NCBI RefSeq assembly: GCF_002209535.1
Contig: NZ_NJIG01000008.1
Location: 1-64,000, forward strand
Length of the DNA stretch: 64,000 nucleotides
Origin: Achromobacter marplatensis
Lineage (GTDB): Bacteria > Pseudomonadota > Gammaproteobacteria > Burkholderiales > Burkholderiaceae_B
Reading direction: 5' to 3'
How positions within the stretch are numbered: position 1 is the stretch's first letter; every line of letters starts with the position of its first letter. Made by a program: the position numbers and the translations under genes. Positions 35,484-43,835 of this stretch are shown here, in pieces. The notes below the pieces were generated by a model that saw nothing but the letters and a program-made list of their open reading frames with translations, ran no database searches and was not told the origin of the DNA.

Positions 35484-36362
35484 ATGACCGACTCCGTGCT
35501 CCTCTTCGAGCGTCACCGTCCTCGCCTGTACGCGATCGCCTACCGTATGCTGGGTGCGGTGGCCGAGGCGGAAGACGTCGTGCAGGAAGCATGGCTACGC
35601 TGGGACGGCACAGACCGCGCCGCGGTGCAGAACGCCGAAGCCTGGCTGGTCACCGCCACCACCCGCTTGTCCATCGACCGCCTGCGCGCGGCCAAGGCCG
35701 AACGCGAGAATTACGTGGGGGTCTGGCTGCCCGAGCCGATGCTGATGGCCGCGCCAGCCACGCCGGAACAGATCCATGAGCAAGCCGACGACGTGTCGGT
35801 GGCTTTTCTGTACATGCTGGAGCGCTTGTCGCCGGACGCCCGTGCGGCTTTCCTGATGCGGGAGGTCTTTGACGCCGACTATGAAGACATCGCGCAGACG
35901 CTGGACAAGACGCAGGCCGCGGTCCGACAGCTTGTGCGCCGCGCCAAGCAGCAGTTGAGCCAGGGCACTCCCCGCCAGACCGTGCCGCGTGCGACCTTGC
36001 AACGCCTGTTGCTTGCTTTTGCCGACGCGATGCAGCGCAGCGATTTCCATGGCCTGCATGCGCTGCTGAGCGACGACGCCGAACTTATCGGCGACGGCGG
36101 CGGCAAGGTCTCGAGCTTTGCCAGCCTGGTGGGCGGCAAACGCCTGGCGCAGCTGTTCTACGCCGGCAAACGCCGCTACCGCGATGGCCTACGCGCTGAA
36201 GTCGTTCAGGTGAACGGCCAATGGACCCTGTTGCGCTTCATCGATGGCCACCTTGAATCGGTGCAGGCCTACGAAACGGATGGCGAGCGTCTGACGCGGG
36301 TCTTGGTGCAGCGCAATCCGGACAAGCTCGCGCGCATTTCGGCCGCGCTGGCGCAAGACTGA
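35484..36362 (+). CDS. ECF41-group RNA polymerase sigma factor
   Basis: 292 aa from the ATG at 35484. Sigma2 region at 1-75 and sigma4 at about 105-155 are fused to an SnoaL-like C-terminal domain. All ECF41 group marks are present: WLPEP in the linker (81-85), DGGGK at 204-208, and NPDKL near the C terminus. In this group the C-terminal extension replaces an anti-sigma factor. ECF41 factors often sit with carboxymuconolactone decarboxylase, oxidoreductase or epimerase genes ('COE'), and use a TGTCACA / CGTC promoter; exactly this promoter appears at 36968. Two COE-type genes (CMD and NAD(P)-binding reductase) lie at 38555-39799. Confidence 0.93.
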   Translation: MTDSVLLFERHRPRLYAIAYRMLGAVAEAEDVVQEAWLRWDGTDRAAVQNAEAWLVTATTRLSIDRLRAAKAERENYVGVWLPEPMLMAAPATPEQIHEQADDVSVAFLYMLERLSPDARAAFLMREVFDADYEDIAQTLDKTQAAVRQLVRRAKQQLSQGTPRQTVPRATLQRLLLAFADAMQRSDFHGLHALLSDDAELIGDGGGKVSSFASLVGGKRLAQLFYAGKRRYRDGLRAEVVQVNGQWTLLRFIDGHLESVQAYETDGERLTRVLVQRNPDKLARISAALAQD

Positions 36363-36484
36363 TACCGGCGTCCTGCGCGGGCGTTGGTGCCTGTGGGGCA
36401 ACATGGTGATCCCCTGCGCGGACCTACCGCAGCAACGCTGGTGCTCCTACGATGGGCTTTCCTTCACGCTGCCAAGGATTGGCC

Positions 36485-36904
36485 ATGTCAAAGATCACGA
36501 AGTTCGCGTTGCCGCTTATCGCCGCGGGCGCGCTGTTTAGCCCGTTTGCCCACGCCGCCTCCGGTGCGGCGCCGGCCGACGCCATCGTCACGGAGCTGAT
36601 GAGCAAGGACCTGCCGGACATCCCGGGCAAGGACGCGCTGATGATCGTCGTCGACTACCCGCCCGGCGCGGCCGATCCGGTCCACCGCCATGACGCCTAT
36701 AGCTTCGTCTATGTGCTTGAAGGCAGCATCGTCATGCAGGTCAAGGGCGGAAAGGAAGTGACGCTCACCCCCGGGCAGACCTTCTACGAAGGCCCCCACG
36801 ACGTCCACACCGTGGGTCGCAACGCCAGTCAGACGCAGCCCGCCAAGTTCCTGGTCGTTCTGATCAAGAAGCAGGGGGCACCTGTGTTGACCCCCGTGAA
36901 ATAA
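36485..36904 (+). CDS. Secreted cupin-domain protein
   Basis: 139 aa from the ATG at 36485. Signal peptide MSKITKFALPLIAAGALFSP then FAHAA. One cupin barrel: DPVHRHDAYSFVYVLEG with two His and one Glu equivalent, and PGQTFYEGPHDVHTVGRN for the second motif. It should bind a metal ion in the periplasm. It follows the ECF41 gene on the same strand after 122 bases, with no ECF41-type promoter in between, so may or may not be transcribed with it. Role unknown. Confidence 0.85.
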   Translation: MSKITKFALPLIAAGALFSPFAHAASGAAPADAIVTELMSKDLPDIPGKDALMIVVDYPPGAADPVHRHDAYSFVYVLEGSIVMQVKGGKEVTLTPGQTFYEGPHDVHTVGRNASQTQPAKFLVVLIKKQGAPVLTPVK

Positions 36905-36967
36905 GGGACGAACCATTGCGGGGAATGCGGGGTTTCCTCCCGGGCGATCCCTTATTTTGTCGGGCGA

Positions 36968-36994
36968 TGTCACAAAATGACCCGCTGCGCCGTC
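36968..36994 (+). promoter_or_regulatory. ECF41-type promoter upstream of the LysR gene
   Basis: TGTCACA at 36968-36974, a 16-base spacer, then CGTC at 36991-36994 match the -35 and -10 elements known for ECF41 sigma factors at all 11 positions. It lies 37 bases before the ATG of the LysR gene. It is the only copy I found in the neighbourhood; upstream of the sigma-factor gene and of the CMD operon I see none. Confidence 0.72.
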
Positions 36995-37031
36995 TTAACG
37001 GTAGGATCAACCTACTTGCGACGCCGCCATC

Positions 37032-38036
37032 ATGCCGACATCTCCCTCCGCTTCCCCGGCTGCTTCCCCGGCCACTGGCCCGGACTCCCTGGCCGACAGT
37101 TTCGCCACCAGCTATGCCGGCGTCATGGCGTTCATCGCCGTCGCGGTGGAAGGCAACTTCGCCAAGGCCGGCGACCGGCTGGGCATCGGCCGGTCGGCCG
37201 TCAGTCGCAGTGTGCAAAAGCTGGAGGACCAACTGGGCATCCGGCTGTTCGTACGTACCACGCGCAGCACCTCGTTGACCGCCGAGGGCCAGCGCTTCTA
37301 TGAAGAGTGCCATCCGGGCGTGGATCGGATCATCCGGGCCCTGGACGACATGCGGGACCTGCGCGAGGGGCCGCCATCGGGGCAACTGCGCGTGTGTTCC
37401 ACGGTGGGTTTCGGCCGCAAAGTCGTCGCGCCGCTGCTGCACGGGTTCCGCCAGGCCAATCCGAACATTTCGGTCGAGTTGTTGCTTGACGACGGGCCCA
37501 CCGACTTCACCACGGATCGCGTCGACGTGTCGTTTCGCAACGGCCGCATGGAAGACAGCCGCGTGATCGCCAAGAAGGTGATTCCCATGCAGATGATGCT
37601 GTGCGCGTCGCCCGCCTATGCGGCCAGGCATGGCCTGCCGGGCAGCGTCGAAGAAATCCCTGACCATCAATGCGTGAACTTCCTGTTCGCGTCGGGGCGG
37701 GTCTACGAATGGGAGTTCAAGGTAGGCGGCCAGTTGCGCAAGGTGGCGCCGCCCGCCATGCTGACGTTCAACGATGCCGATCTGGTACTGCAATCGGTGC
37801 TGGACGGCCACGGCATCGCGCAAATGGCGGGCTACCAGGTCTGTGACCACTTGAGGGCGGGCACTTTGGTTGCCTGCTTGCCGCAATACGCGCCGGACGA
37901 CCGCGGGCATTACCTGTGCTTCCTTAGCCGGGAACACCTGCCAGCGCGCGTGCGCGTTTTCATCGACTACATGACCGAAGGTATCCGTGCGCGGGACCTG
38001 CAGATATTGGAAAGCCTGTTGCCGAACCAGGCGTAA
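37032..38036 (+). CDS. LysR-family regulator behind an ECF41 promoter
   Basis: 334 aa. The first 30 residues are a Pro/Ser/Ala-rich extension (MPTSPSASPAASPATG), then the winged HTH (VAVEGNFAKAGDRLGIGRSAVSRSVQKLE), a CrgA-like branch, and the effector domain (QLRVCSTVGFGRKVVAPLL). Stop is convergent with the Ohr operon 5 bases away. A dyad GTAGG-N5-CCTAC sits in its leader (37001-37015) and a LysR-type box (39923-39941) lies upstream of the CMD-reductase-Ohr operon, so a role in controlling that operon is plausible but inferred. Confidence 0.88.
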   Translation: MPTSPSASPAASPATGPDSLADSFATSYAGVMAFIAVAVEGNFAKAGDRLGIGRSAVSRSVQKLEDQLGIRLFVRTTRSTSLTAEGQRFYEECHPGVDRIIRALDDMRDLREGPPSGQLRVCSTVGFGRKVVAPLLHGFRQANPNISVELLLDDGPTDFTTDRVDVSFRNGRMEDSRVIAKKVIPMQMMLCASPAYAARHGLPGSVEEIPDHQCVNFLFASGRVYEWEFKVGGQLRKVAPPAMLTFNDADLVLQSVLDGHGIAQMAGYQVCDHLRAGTLVACLPQYAPDDRGHYLCFLSREHLPARVRVFIDYMTEGIRARDLQILESLLPNQA

Positions 38037-38040
38037 GACG

Positions 38041-38535
38041 CTATTGCGTCAAGGCGACGACGCTGTTGATTCCGTCCTGGGCCATCTTGGAATACGGGCA
38101 CAGCCGTTCCGTGTTGCGCACCAGTTCCTCGGCGACGGCGCGGGCCACGCCAGGCAGATGGATGTTGATGTTCGCGGTCAGCGTATACAGCCCATCGACG
38201 GGATCGCGGCCGAACGAAACGGTGGCCGTCACGGAAGCATCCGGAATGGCCAGGCCCGCCCGCTCGGCCAGCATGCTCAGCGCGCCGTGAAAGCACGCCG
38301 CGTAGCCGGCGGCGAACAACTGCTCGGGATTGGTGCCCCCGCCCGTGCCGCCCATTTCGGGCGGCAAGCGCAGTTCCACCAGCAGCTCGCCGTCATCCGA
38401 AATGGCGATGCCGGAGGCGCGGCCGTGTGCGGCCTCTCCGCCGCGCACCGTCACACTGGTGGTGTACAGGGGATGGAAATCCGCGCCCCGGTACTTGTCC
38501 AGGAGACTTTGGGGAGGAGGCCGCAGTTTGCGCAT
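38041..38535 (-). CDS. ohr: Organic hydroperoxide resistance protein Ohr
   Basis: 164 aa from the ATG at 38535 with gagga upstream. Ohr/OsmC fold: LYTTSVTVRGGEAAHGRASG, then PEQLFAAGYAACFHGAL with the reactive Cys81, and RLCPYSKM with the resolving cysteine. This is the Ohr subclass and reduces organic hydroperoxides with lipoamide or dihydrolipoamide-linked thiols. It has an N-terminal extension (MRKLRPPPQSLLDKYR) of about 15 residues compared with the shortest Ohr proteins. Last gene of the CMD-reductase-ohr operon (19-base gap). No ohrR (MarR) gene is beside it. Confidence 0.93.
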   Translation of the reverse strand: MRKLRPPPQSLLDKYRGADFHPLYTTSVTVRGGEAAHGRASGIAISDDGELLVELRLPPEMGGTGGGTNPEQLFAAGYAACFHGALSMLAERAGLAIPDASVTATVSFGRDPVDGLYTLTANINIHLPGVARAVAEELVRNTERLCPYSKMAQDGINSVVALTQ

Positions 38536-38554
38536 AAGGTCCTCGTGGTTGCCG

Positions 38555-39310
38555 CTACTTTCGTACGCCCGAACGGCTGAACCAGGTGTCGAAGTCGATC
38601 TTGCCCAGCCACGGACCCGCTCCCGGCACCAGTGTTTCGTCGTTGAGCAGCGCACCGAAATAGCGTGCGCCTATGTCGGCCCGCACGGTGCGTTTATCGC
38701 CGATTCGATCCATGTAGCGCTGTGCCAGTTCAGCCAGGCGAACCCGGTCGGGACCGGCGATTTCGACGATGCCGTTCACCGGCGCCGCCAGGGTGGCATC
38801 GGCCATGGCCTGGGCTACATCGTCCGACGCGATCGGCTGGACGAAGGCGGGGGACAGCAGCACCTCGTCGCCCTGAGTGCCCGATTGCACGATGCCGCCC
38901 AGAAACTCGAAGAACTGCGTGCTGTGGACGATGGTGTAGAGGATGCCGCCTTTGACAATCAGCGCTTCCTGGGCGATCTTGCCGCGGAAGTATCCGCTTT
39001 CAGCCAGGCGGTGCGTACCGACGACCGACAGCGCGACGTGGTGGCGCACGCCAGCCCGGGCTTCGGCGGCCAGCAGGTTGCGGCCTGAAACCTGGAAGAA
39101 CTCCAGCACCGCCTTGTCTTCGAACGAGGGCGAGTTGGCGACGTCCACCACGGTGTGCACGCCAGCGAGCGCTTCATCCAGGCCTTCGCCAGTGATCGTA
39201 TTGACGCCGGTGGCCGGCGACGCGGCGATGGCCTCGTGGCCGCGCTCAGTGAGCAGCTTGACGAGTTTGGAGCCGATCAGGCCCGTCCCGCCGATTACCA
39301 GGATTTTCAT
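38555..39310 (-). CDS. NAD(P)-binding reductase (NmrA/SDR-like)
   Basis: 251 aa, atypical short-chain dehydrogenase fold: nucleotide loop ILVIGGTGLIGSKLVKLL (residues 3-20), then VDVANSPSFEDKAVLEFF; the classic YxxxK catalytic pair is not evident (GYFRGKIAQE is the closest). It resembles NmrA-like or HSCARG-type sensors as much as enzymes. Gene order CMD - reductase - ohr, with 9 and 19 bases between genes, suggests one transcript. 'Oxidoreductase' is a COE-class partner of ECF41. Confidence 0.88.
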   Translation of the reverse strand: MKILVIGGTGLIGSKLVKLLTERGHEAIAASPATGVNTITGEGLDEALAGVHTVVDVANSPSFEDKAVLEFFQVSGRNLLAAEARAGVRHHVALSVVGTHRLAESGYFRGKIAQEALIVKGGILYTIVHSTQFFEFLGGIVQSGTQGDEVLLSPAFVQPIASDDVAQAMADATLAAPVNGIVEIAGPDRVRLAELAQRYMDRIGDKRTVRADIGARYFGALLNDETLVPGAGPWLGKIDFDTWFSRSGVRK

Positions 39311-39319
39311 GATGCGTCC

Positions 39320-39799
39320 TTAGTTGAATTGGGCTTTGTCCAGGCCATACGCCTTGTCGGCCGAGCCAGGCACGGTCTGGAATCCCACGTTCAGGCGATT
39401 CCACCCATTGATCGCCATGACGGCGAAGCTCAGGTCCGAGATTTCCTTTTCGGACAATTGGGTCCGGACGCGCTCATAGATGTCATCGGGCACACCATGC
39501 GCGCCCAGGGTGGTCAGCGCCTCGGTCCAGGCCAGGCAGGCGCGCTCGCGCGGCGAGAACTCGGTGGATTCGCGCCAGATCGCAACATGGTGCAGGCGCA
39601 GCTCGCGTTCACCGTGGATCTTGGCCTGCTTCACATGCATGTCCAGGCAGAAGCCGCAGCCGTTGATCTGCGAGGCGCGGATCTCGATCAGATCCAGGAT
39701 GGACTGCTCGATCGTCCCGGACTTCAAGAGCATGCCGAATTCGACGAATTTCTTGAACAGTTCGGGCGATAGCGCGAAAGCGTTTAGACGTTGACTCAT
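39320..39799 (-). CDS. Carboxymuconolactone-decarboxylase-family (AhpD-like) protein
   Basis: 159 aa from the ATG at 39799 (gggag upstream). The AhpD-like redox site is CGFCLDMH (C48, C51, H55); IEIRASQINGCGF and WTEALTTLG complete the family pattern. Such proteins reduce alkyl hydroperoxides or act as thiol-peroxidase partners; they are the commonest gene linked to ECF41 sigma factors. First gene of the operon; its upstream region holds a LysR-type dyad. Confidence 0.92.
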   Translation of the reverse strand: MSQRLNAFALSPELFKKFVEFGMLLKSGTIEQSILDLIEIRASQINGCGFCLDMHVKQAKIHGERELRLHHVAIWRESTEFSPRERACLAWTEALTTLGAHGVPDDIYERVRTQLSEKEISDLSFAVMAINGWNRLNVGFQTVPGSADKAYGLDKAQFN

Positions 39800-39922
39800 G
39801 GTGACTCCCTGGGTGGATTTGCGTGTCCCGGCCCTGTTGGGCGGGTGTGGCGTGTGTTTGAACAACGCCCAAATCGTAGGTCCGCAAGGAAATCGGCAGT
39901 AGGCCCGGCCAAGGGACCATGA

Positions 39923-39941
39923 TGTTGCCTCAATAGCAACA
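39923..39941. promoter_or_regulatory. LysR-type dyad TGTTGC-N7-GCAACA
   Basis: Perfect 6-bp arms with the centre ctcaata, containing TTGC-N7-GCAA (T-N11-A form), 124 bases upstream of the CMD start. Candidate binding site for the LysR protein encoded at 37032. Confidence 0.6.
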
Positions 39942-39980
39942 ATCATCCGGGGACGCACCGCCGCGTAGCCCGGGGAGGCT

Positions 39981-40016
39981 GCCGCCCACGCGCGACCGTT
40001 ATCGCGCGTGGGCGGC
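39981..40016. terminator. Long perfect hairpin downstream of the PHP lipoprotein gene
   Basis: 15-bp perfect stem GCCGCCCACGCGCGA / TCGCGCGTGGGCGGC with the 6-base loop ccgtta. It is 14 bases past the stop of the reverse-strand gene at 40030. No T-run follows on that strand, so it may need Rho, or act by stabilising RNA ends. Confidence 0.55.
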
Positions 40017-40029
40017 AGGGCACTTCTTT

Positions 40030-41685
40030 TTACTGCGCGACAGTCACGAACACCGGGTTCGAATAGAACCACAGGTCGTTGTAGTTGCGCGCGTTGATGG
40101 CATTGAAGCGCGCCACGTTGTCGGCCAGGTCCACCTTGGCGTCGGGCAGCGGTTCGCCCGCGGCGGTTTCGCCGGCCACGTCCACGCCCAGGTTGGTGCC
40201 GCGCAAGCGCAGGTACTGGCTCTTGTCGGCCGTCACCGTGGTCTTGATGACGTTGTAGCCCTCGGCATCCACCGTCCAGTCGGCGCGCGTGAAGCGGGCC
40301 AGCACGCGGGTCGTCGGGTTGGTGTCGGCGTCGTAGCCCGGCGTGCCGGCGGCAGCGCGCGTACCGACCTCGCCCATAATCAGGTCCACGTGGTTGACGG
40401 TGGGTTTGACATAGGTGGGGTTGCCGCTTTCGATCGGGTATTCGTAGTGGTTGCTGTCCGGGCTGCGAAAGCGGATGGTGACTTCCACGCGCTCGCCCTT
40501 GGCCGCCTTCAACTCGCCGCCCATGTGCACGGCGCCGCCTGCGCCCTTGGCCTGGAAGTCCAGCGCGTCGATCAGGTCGCCGAATACGCCAAACATGCGG
40601 CCGCTCTTCAAGCCCGCAACCACCGAGGCCATGTCCTTGCCGTCCTTCCAGACGTGCGTCTTGGCGTACTCGCCGGGCGCATAGCCCGAACTGTAGAGGC
40701 CCGAAGCCGTGCGGAAGTGGAAGTCGGAATCCGCCACGGTCCAGATGCGGCGGCCTTCGCCCAGCAACGCGTCCCAAGTGCCGCCAAGGTGCGCCACCAG
40801 ATAGTCCACGCCGCCATAGGTGCGGTTGGGCAGGAAGGCGTTGGTATAGGCCGTGGCGTAGCCGCCGCGGTCCGGTTCCATCTGGTTGCCCACCATGCCT
40901 TCGATGGCGAAGAAGACGTCCGGCGCCAGATCGTTCATCTCGCGCAGTTGCGCCACGGTGTACTTGCCGGCGTAACGCGACGGATGGTTCAGCAGCATGT
41001 AGCTGTCGGGGTGCTTGTCGCGCAGCCATTTCAGCGCGGCGAGCGAATCGGCGTGGGTGGTGAATGCACGCGCCTGGCCTGCCAGGCGCGACACCAGCAG
41101 CGGGTCGAAAAGGGCGGGGTCACGGTTGGTGAACAGGTATTCGAATTCGGCCACCGCCTGCAGCGACTTGGCCGACATCGGGTCGTTCACGCCGATGCCG
41201 ATGTTCACGTGGTCATGCGTCGGCATGTCCCATTCGAACGACGAAAAGATGATCTTGCCGGCATAGCGACCGGCGGCTTGCGCCGTTTTGATGAACGGCA
41301 CTTCGTACTGCGCCATGCCGGTGGAAAACGGCACCGGTCCACCAGCAAGCGCCGTACCGGTATGGTCGCGGCCCGACAGGCGCAAATGGTTCGAGATTGC
41401 GGCCCAGTCCAGCTTGTAGCGGTCGAAGGCCTGGTCCAGCGCGCTTTCCAGGTTGACTTGCGCGTCGTCCGATTGGTAGGTGTGCACGTGCAGGTCGCCT
41501 GCGGTCCAGGCGCCGGTCTCAACCGGCTTGGGATCGACCGGCGTGGGCTCCGTCACCACCGGCGGGGTGGGCGTGACGACTTCATCATCGTCGTCGTCGC
41601 TGCCGCCGCAGGCGCTCAACAGGGTGACGCAAACCAGCGACAACGGCATGACGGCCCGCCGCAAGCGGGATACTTCGAACTGCAT
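40030..41685 (-). CDS. PHP-domain lipoprotein (metal-dependent phosphoesterase-like)
   Basis: 551 aa from the ATG at 41685 (ggagtgag upstream). Lipobox LLSAC gives the lipidated Cys26; then an acidic linker (SDDDDDEVV) and a Pro/Thr-rich stretch before the catalytic domain. The PHP metal motifs are seen: GDLHVHTYQSDD, AISNHLRLSGRD, SSFEWDMPTHDHVNIG, LLNHPSR and VADSDFHFRTASG. The C-terminal part (about 400-551) is a beta-rich module. PHP domains hydrolyse phosphoesters with three metals; the substrate of lipoprotein members is unknown. It would face the periplasm or surface. Confidence 0.82.
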   Translation of the reverse strand: MQFEVSRLRRAVMPLSLVCVTLLSACGGSDDDDDEVVTPTPPVVTEPTPVDPKPVETGAWTAGDLHVHTYQSDDAQVNLESALDQAFDRYKLDWAAISNHLRLSGRDHTGTALAGGPVPFSTGMAQYEVPFIKTAQAAGRYAGKIIFSSFEWDMPTHDHVNIGIGVNDPMSAKSLQAVAEFEYLFTNRDPALFDPLLVSRLAGQARAFTTHADSLAALKWLRDKHPDSYMLLNHPSRYAGKYTVAQLREMNDLAPDVFFAIEGMVGNQMEPDRGGYATAYTNAFLPNRTYGGVDYLVAHLGGTWDALLGEGRRIWTVADSDFHFRTASGLYSSGYAPGEYAKTHVWKDGKDMASVVAGLKSGRMFGVFGDLIDALDFQAKGAGGAVHMGGELKAAKGERVEVTIRFRSPDSNHYEYPIESGNPTYVKPTVNHVDLIMGEVGTRAAAGTPGYDADTNPTTRVLARFTRADWTVDAEGYNVIKTTVTADKSQYLRLRGTNLGVDVAGETAAGEPLPDAKVDLADNVARFNAINARNYNDLWFYSNPVFVTVAQ

Positions 41686-41805
41686 GGACTCACTCCAACG
41701 TCTGGCGGCCTGCGAAGGCATGGCCGCGAAAGGGCGGAACTATGCCCGCGGCGGGTGACGAGGGAATGACAGCCAGATGGGCGGGGCAGCCGCGCCCGCC
41801 CAGGA

Positions 41806-42540
41806 TTACGGCTTGGTGGGCTTGGCCTCGGCCACGGCCTGCCTGATGATGGCCTGCGCCGTCCAGCGCACGACGTCCGTGATTTCAGGCAATTCCAGGT
41901 GCCAGATGTCCTTCAACACCAGGAACACCTCGGACCCGTAGACCAGCGACAGCGCCTGCGCGACGCGGTCTTGCTGCGCCGGCGTCAAGTCGGCCGCCAG
42001 CGGGGCGATGGCGCGCTTCAGGATGTCGACCCGATGGCCGCGCACCAGGCGCGGTTCGTTGCCCGCCTTGCCGGCGCTGGCTTCGGCGTGCTGCTGCAGC
42101 GACACCATGATGGCGGCGCGCAAGGGCGCCTCGTGCGCTTCCAGCCGCGGAAAGGCGAAGCGCAGCAGTTCGTCCACGCGCGTGGCGGCGTCCGGCGCCG
42201 CGGAGTTCCAGGCCAGGATGGGGCCCAGGCTTTCGTCCACGACGGCGGCGATCAGCGCGCTTTGGCTGGGGAAGTAGCGGTACGCGGTCGCGCGCGAGAC
42301 CCGGGCATGTTCGGCTAGCTCGGCGACGGACGGGGTGATGCCCTGGGCCATCAACTGCTGCGCCGCGTCCAGCAGCGTCTTGCGCATGCGGGCGCGGGGC
42401 CCATGCGGGGGTTCCCCGCTGGCTGCCGCCTGTGGGCTGGCGGGCGCGATCAGGCGTGCGGTGCCCGCCGCCGGGGCGGCTGGGGTGGCGAGGGAGGTTT
42501 GACGTGAGACAGGTGTCTCAGTATGATTCTTTCGTCTCAT
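41806..42540 (-). CDS. TetR-family regulator
   Basis: 244 aa. The first 50 residues are a disordered Ala/Pro/Ser extension; the TetR HTH is at about 50-100 ([20 protein letters not shown], then [20 protein letters not shown]). The C-terminal ligand domain is helical. It is divergent from the Tm-1-like gene, and a perfect palindrome TGAGACA-GG-TGTCTCA lies inside its own first codons, with a third half-site at the ATG. It most likely represses itself and the adjacent Tm-1/PEP-hydrolase-like operon. Confidence 0.9.
   Translation of the reverse strand: MRRKNHTETPVSRQTSLATPAAPAAGTARLIAPASPQAAASGEPPHGPRARMRKTLLDAAQQLMAQGITPSVAELAEHARVSRATAYRYFPSQSALIAAVVDESLGPILAWNSAAPDAATRVDELLRFAFPRLEAHEAPLRAAIMVSLQQHAEASAGKAGNEPRLVRGHRVDILKRAIAPLAADLTPAQQDRVAQALSLVYGSEVFLVLKDIWHLELPEITDVVRWTAQAIIRQAVAEAKPTKP
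42505..42520. promoter_or_regulatory. Perfect palindrome TGAGACA-GG-TGTCTCA, probable TetR operator
   Basis: 7-bp arms and a 2-base centre, located within codons 7-12 of the TetR gene. A further half-site (GTCTCA, 42534-42539) overlaps the start codon. The divergent Tm-1-like ATG is about 92 bases away. Confidence 0.7.
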
Positions 42541-42612
42541 TTCTTGATTCTACAGGCCTTGCGGCCTCACATATCGAGGCGCGCACCGAGTGTAGCCGCC
42601 CGCGGAGGAGCC

Positions 42613-43824
42613 ATGACGCATTCGAACCGGCGGGTCTTTGTCGCCGCCACCTACGACACCAAGGGCCACGAAGCCGAGTACGTGGTGGATCTGCTCAAGC
42701 GCGAAGGCCTGGACGTGGTGTCGGTGGACGTGTCCACCACCGGCGCCGCCAGCGCCGCCCAGGTGCAGGCGCAGGAAGTGGCCCGCAGCCATCCCGGCGG
42801 CGCGCAGGCCGTGTTCACCGGCGACCGCGGCACGGCAATTGCCGCCATGGCGCTGGCCTTTGAACGCTATGCGGCCGGCAACGACGCCATCGGCGCCTTG
42901 CTGGGCCTGGGCGGTTCCGGCGGCACCGCGTTGATCACGCCGGCCATGCGCGCGCTGCCCATCGGCACGCCCAAGCTGATGGTGTCGACGATGGCCTCGG
43001 GCAACGTCGCGCCTTACGTCGGCCCGTCCGATATCGCCATGATGTATTCGGTGACCGACGTGGCGGGGCTGAATCGCATTTCCCGTCGCGTGCTGGCCAA
43101 TGCCGCCGGCGCGATCGCGGGCGCATTCCGCCAGGCGGGCGTCGCCATCGAAGACGATGGGCGGCCCGCCGTGGGCATCACGATGTTCGGCGTGACCACC
43201 GCCTGCGTGCAGCAGGTGACGCCGTTGCTGGAATCCCGCTACGACTGCCTGGTGTTCCACGCCACGGGCACGGGCGGGCAGTCGATGGAAAAGCTGCTGG
43301 ACAGCCATTTGCTGGGCGGCGTGCTGGACCTGACCACCACCGAAGTCTGCGATTTCCTGTTCGGCGGCGTCCTGGCCTGCACCGAAGACCGTTTCGGCGC
43401 CGTGGCCCGCACCCGCGCGCCCTACGTCGGCTCTTGCGGCGCGCTGGACATGGTGAACTTCGGCGGGATGGATACCATTCCCGAACGCTATCAGGGCCGC
43501 AAGTTCTATCCGCACAATCCGCAGGTGACGCTGATGCGCACCACGGTCGAGGAAAACACCGCCCAAGGCGAATGGATCGCTGCCAAGCTGAACCAGTGCG
43601 ATGGGCCGGTCCGCTTCCTGATCCCCGAAGGCGGCGTGTCCGCGCTGGACGCGCCGGGTCAGGCGTTCTGGGACCCTGAGGCTGACGCGGCCCTGTTCGC
43701 CGCGCTGGAGGCCAAGCTGGTGCAGACGCCGCAGCGCCGGCTAGTGCGCGTGCCCTGCCACATCAACGACCCGCTGTTCGCCAAGACGGCGGTCGACCAT
43801 TTTCTTGAAATCGCTACCCATTAA
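42613..43824 (+). CDS. Tm-1-like ATP-binding domain protein (UPF0261)
   Basis: 403 aa from the ATG at 42613 (ggaggag upstream). N-terminal ATP-binding UPF0261 domain: [68 protein letters not shown]. The C-terminal half carries [16 protein letters not shown], the second half of the family. The family includes the plant resistance protein Tm-1; bacterial function is unknown. The next gene, 11 bases downstream, is the PEP-hydrolase-like TIM barrel that in plants is fused to this domain, so they act together. Confidence 0.92.
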   Translation: MTHSNRRVFVAATYDTKGHEAEYVVDLLKREGLDVVSVDVSTTGAASAAQVQAQEVARSHPGGAQAVFTGDRGTAIAAMALAFERYAAGNDAIGALLGLGGSGGTALITPAMRALPIGTPKLMVSTMASGNVAPYVGPSDIAMMYSVTDVAGLNRISRRVLANAAGAIAGAFRQAGVAIEDDGRPAVGITMFGVTTACVQQVTPLLESRYDCLVFHATGTGGQSMEKLLDSHLLGGVLDLTTTEVCDFLFGGVLACTEDRFGAVARTRAPYVGSCGALDMVNFGGMDTIPERYQGRKFYPHNPQVTLMRTTVEENTAQGEWIAAKLNQCDGPVRFLIPEGGVSALDAPGQAFWDPEADAALFAALEAKLVQTPQRRLVRVPCHINDPLFAKTAVDHFLEIATH

Positions 43825-43835
43825 GGATTGCCGTC

